64,000 nucleotides of DNA from Thuidium tamariscinum (Eukaryota; Streptophyta; Bryopsida; Hypnales; Thuidiaceae): the NCBI GenBank assembly GCA_947034885.2, contig OX344750.2:18842053-18906052 (forward strand). Direction: 5' to 3'. Under the pieces are notes generated by a model, which was not told where the DNA came from, made no database searches, and was given only the letters and a program-made list of their open reading frames with translations. Numbering within the stretch: the stretch's first letter is position 1; the number at the start of each line of letters is the position of its first letter. Below, one piece after another: positions 61,496-64,000 of the stretch. A program made the position numbers and the translations under genes.

Positions 61496-61635
61496 GGGGC
61501 CGTTTCACACTATGGCCGTCCAAGTTGAGATGCCGTCGATTCCACCAATCAGATTTGAGAAACCATGATTTTCACCAATCAGATTTGAGAAAACCATGGC
61601 CTTTGGACTTGGATGGCCATAGTGTGAAACACCCC
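61496..61635. mobile_element. Short PIF/Harbinger-like MITE
   Basis: Inverted ends GGGGCCGTTTCACACTATGG and the complement of GGGGTGTTTCACACTATGG, flanked by TAA at 61,493-61,495 and 61,636-61,638. 140 bp; internal CCAATCAGATTTGAGAAA occurs twice. Confidence 0.75.
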
Positions 61636-61734
61636 TAAGTTTGTGCCTCCCACGTAAGTTACAATGTTCTAGAATGAAGCAAGTTCACTTTGGTGTGATA
61701 GAAGTTTAGCCCAGTTTAGTAAGTTCATGCTTAA

Positions 61735-62080
61735 GAGCATCCCCACCCCAAAGTTGGCCAAATGGCCCACTCAAGGACCACTTGTCAAGTCATCAATGAA
61801 GCCTAGGCCCGGCCAAAAAAATTTGCCCCACCCCAATGCGGCCAATAAGCATGGGGAAACAACCTTTTTCGGATTTCTAGATGCCACATTGTGGATGCCA
61901 ACAAGGCTAAACCTTTTTCAATTCTAAAGTGCCTTGAAAGTAGGAATTAAATACAAAAAATAGAAACAAAATACCAAGCCCAAGCAAATATTCTCCATTT
62001 GGTTGAGCCATCATCAAATTTAGCCAAGCCTGGCTACTTATCTAGTTTGCGTGATATCTTGCATTGGCATAGAGATGCTT
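61735..62080. mobile_element. PIF/Harbinger-like MITE
   Basis: Left end GAGCATCCCCACCCCA resembles the MITE at 8608. The right end is the complement of AAGCATCTCTATGCC. TAA on both sides. 346 bp. Confidence 0.65.
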
Positions 62081-62083
62081 TAA

Positions 62084-62470
62084 GGGAGAAACACCCAATT
62101 CTGCACCTATCCTTAGCGTTGGACCCTAGACTCATCCAATTGCGTTCATAGGCTTCAGTGAATGTGTTTAGTAAATGTGTTCGCCAAATGCTTGATTCTA
62201 ATTTGTTGATGCATTTAAAGGACACATACCAAAATCTAATTGGCTCATTTCTATTTTTAGTAGGGTTCAGATTTGAGTGCACCTACATGATAGTTTTAGT
62301 GGTATAGGGGACCAACACTTTGAAAAATCATAGAAATTACATACAACATCCAAAAAAATGTATTTTTTTTAATATTCAAGATTTTCACTCTCTAACACTA
62401 GAAAAATATAATTTTTACAAAAAGCTCTCTCCAACTATGCTGAATTCCTTACTTGGATGGTTATTTGTTA
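62084..62470. repeat. Dispersed repeat family C (copy 2)
   Basis: Collinear with 15,110-15,480 (AACACCCAATTCTG, GGACCCTAGA, CCAACACTTTGAAAAA, CTATGCTGAATTCCTTA). Confidence 0.6.
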
Positions 62471-62781
62471 CCTACGATGTGGTTAAGTAAATCAAACTCA
62501 CCAACTAATTCACCATCTAAGTTAACCCTGTTTCGAAACTGTTGGTGTAGTGACATGTGAGATTACAAAGTTCATCTCGGTCATTAGCCTCTGAAACTCA
62601 AGCTGTCTTCTCAACTTCAAAAAATTGATCTACAATTTCTTTCTTACTTGATTCTTTACCATTGGCAGCCAGTTCAAGTTAAGCCCCAACTCTGATTCAT
62701 TTGCTTGAGGAATGAATTAACCTAATTGATTGATTTCCAAATTCAATGCTGCACTACTCCATGAAACCCTGCAACATCAAA
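62471..62781. other. Spacer
   Basis: No feature recognised. Confidence 0.4.
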
Positions 62782-63734
62782 TTAATCCTTAAAGCCCTTA
62801 TTAACAGCGTTTTTTGGCAACATAGAAATTTTGGGCAGCTCATTATGAATAAGCTCACTATGAATGGAGTTTTTATTTTTTTTCTTTGAAAATTTTACAA
62901 AACAAGTGTTTGAGGAGTAGTTTTAAGGCCCAACAATTTTCATAACTTTTGACTACATGGTTTTAAAGTTATGGCATGATATGTTGTTTCCTTTGAACTG
63001 CGGGCAGCCTGGGCAGCAAATTTTTTTATTTAAGAATTGTTTTCTTAAGAAATAAAAATTTGAAATATATTTATTAGATTTGTATCTATGTGGAAAGATT
63101 TGAATCATTCCATTTCAATAAATGAGTCAAAAGTTATAAGGAATCTTAGTTTGGGGTAGTTTGTGGGTAGTTATAGAATTTCTACTCTACAAAAAAGTTT
63201 GAAATTCTTTATTTAATTCAATTTTTAATATTTTTGAAAAAAAACTAAAACATTGGGTGAAGATTTTTTATTACAATATTTTAACCATTGGGTTTTTCAT
63301 TTTTCATTTTTATAAACAAATTGTTTACAATTTAGTATTTTCAAGCATTTTCTACTTCTTTCTACTTACTATTTTTTTCCTATATGTTGTACAATTCCAA
63401 ATGATTTGAAATTTTTTGACCATATAGCCAACTTGAATTGTAAAATTAATTCAAAGAGTAACCATCATTTTGAGTATTTTTTCATACAAATGTGACCTTG
63501 TGAAGTGCAACTGCCCAAATTTTTGCAGGGATATAAAAAGGATTCTTGCTAGTTCAAATGTTAATATCTTGCAATCTACATAGTGAAAGTTTCTGAAATT
63601 TTTTTCACATATTTTCAAACTACCTAACTACAAGATCCTACAATTAAATATGTCAAAAAAATTACACTTGTACTAAAAATTACAGTTTTGTAGTGATTTT
63701 GGTGGAAACATAGTCAAAAACCTTTAGGGGTTAA
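62782..63734. mobile_element. TTAA-flanked (piggyBac-like) MITE, copy P7
   Basis: TTAA at both ends, left TCCTTAAAGCCC, right the complement of CCCCTAAAGG. Interior matches copy P6 in reverse. 953 bp. Confidence 0.65.
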
Positions 63735-63830
63735 CGAGCTAGCTTAAGATCGATCCAATGCAAACTGATGGCAGAACTTACTGTGAGTTGATCATGAGTT
63801 GTTCCTTGGCTGTGAGTCTGCTAATAAATA

Positions 63831-63919
63831 CTCCCTCCGTCTCGATAAAAGCTTCCCAAATTTTTCTTGCATTCATTTGTGTCAAAATAAATAAATAAAT
63901 AAATTCTTCTTGCAAAGAC
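63831..63919. mobile_element. Stowaway-like MITE terminus
   Basis: TA followed by CTCCCTCCGTCTCGATAAAA, which is close to the canonical Stowaway terminus. The matching right end is not visible before repeat J begins. Includes (AAAT)n at about 63,884-63,902. Confidence 0.65.
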
Positions 63920-64000
63920 TGTTAATCCTAGAGCATCTGGAATCATGTTTAGAATTGACGATTTGGGAAAAATCATTATAAAGTACTATTCAGAAGAATA
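63920..64000. repeat. Dispersed repeat J (copy 2), cut by window end
   Basis: AATCCTAGAGCATC, GAATTGACGATTTGGGAAA and ATCATTATAAAGTACTATT are the reverse complement of 50,262-50,345. Confidence 0.7.

Overview
The window looks like nuclear DNA of a land plant. It has multi-exon genes with GT-AG introns, a gene for a chloroplast NDH-complex subunit, a plant-type TLC-domain membrane protein and a plant pathogen-related protein. The coding islands sit in very AT-rich DNA packed with DNA transposons. I see no reverse transcriptase, rRNA, tRNA or prokaryotic gene. The hAT transposase resembles forms I associate with bryophyte and lycophyte genomes, so I lean weakly to a non-flowering plant; the species cannot be told from this sequence.

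Layout: (1) 1-8.2 kb is a gene island. It holds a partial multi-exon gene of unknown identity (minus strand, leaving the window at base 1), an intact single-exon ndhS gene (plus), and a five-exon TLC-domain gene (minus) convergent with ndhS. (2) 8.6-28.7 kb is a mosaic of nested non-autonomous DNA transposons: PIF/Harbinger-like, CACTA-like, hAT-like, TA-flanked families with AGGTAG-like termini, TTAA-flanked families with CCCC(T)AA termini, and fold-back elements. Two decayed hAT transposase pieces lie among them. (3) 29,090-36,108 is one complete hAT element with a perfect 8-bp target-site duplication and a six-exon transposase pseudogene. (4) 36.1-43.8 kb is AT-rich DNA without a recognisable gene. 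(5) 44.6-47.3 kb is a four-exon pathogen-related (SnoaL/NTF2-like) gene on the minus strand, with a degenerate tandem array in its first intron. (6) 48-64 kb returns to nested small transposons and AT-rich spacer, ending in a Stowaway-like terminus.

The three interpretable genes are unrelated housekeeping or stress genes; nothing suggests they form a cluster. NdhS acts in cyclic electron flow round photosystem I, the TLC protein is a predicted multi-pass membrane protein, and the pathogen-related protein is a small cytosolic-type protein of unknown biochemistry.

I did not find a new defence or biosynthetic system. The most notable content is transposon biology. One hAT family is present both as a 7-kb transposase-bearing copy and as short deletion derivatives with matching ends. 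Eight elements end exactly at TTAA, a piggyBac-like target preference that is unexpected in a plant. Several internally unrelated MITE families share one TA/AGGTAG terminus. Exon limits were read by eye from splice signals and phase continuity.
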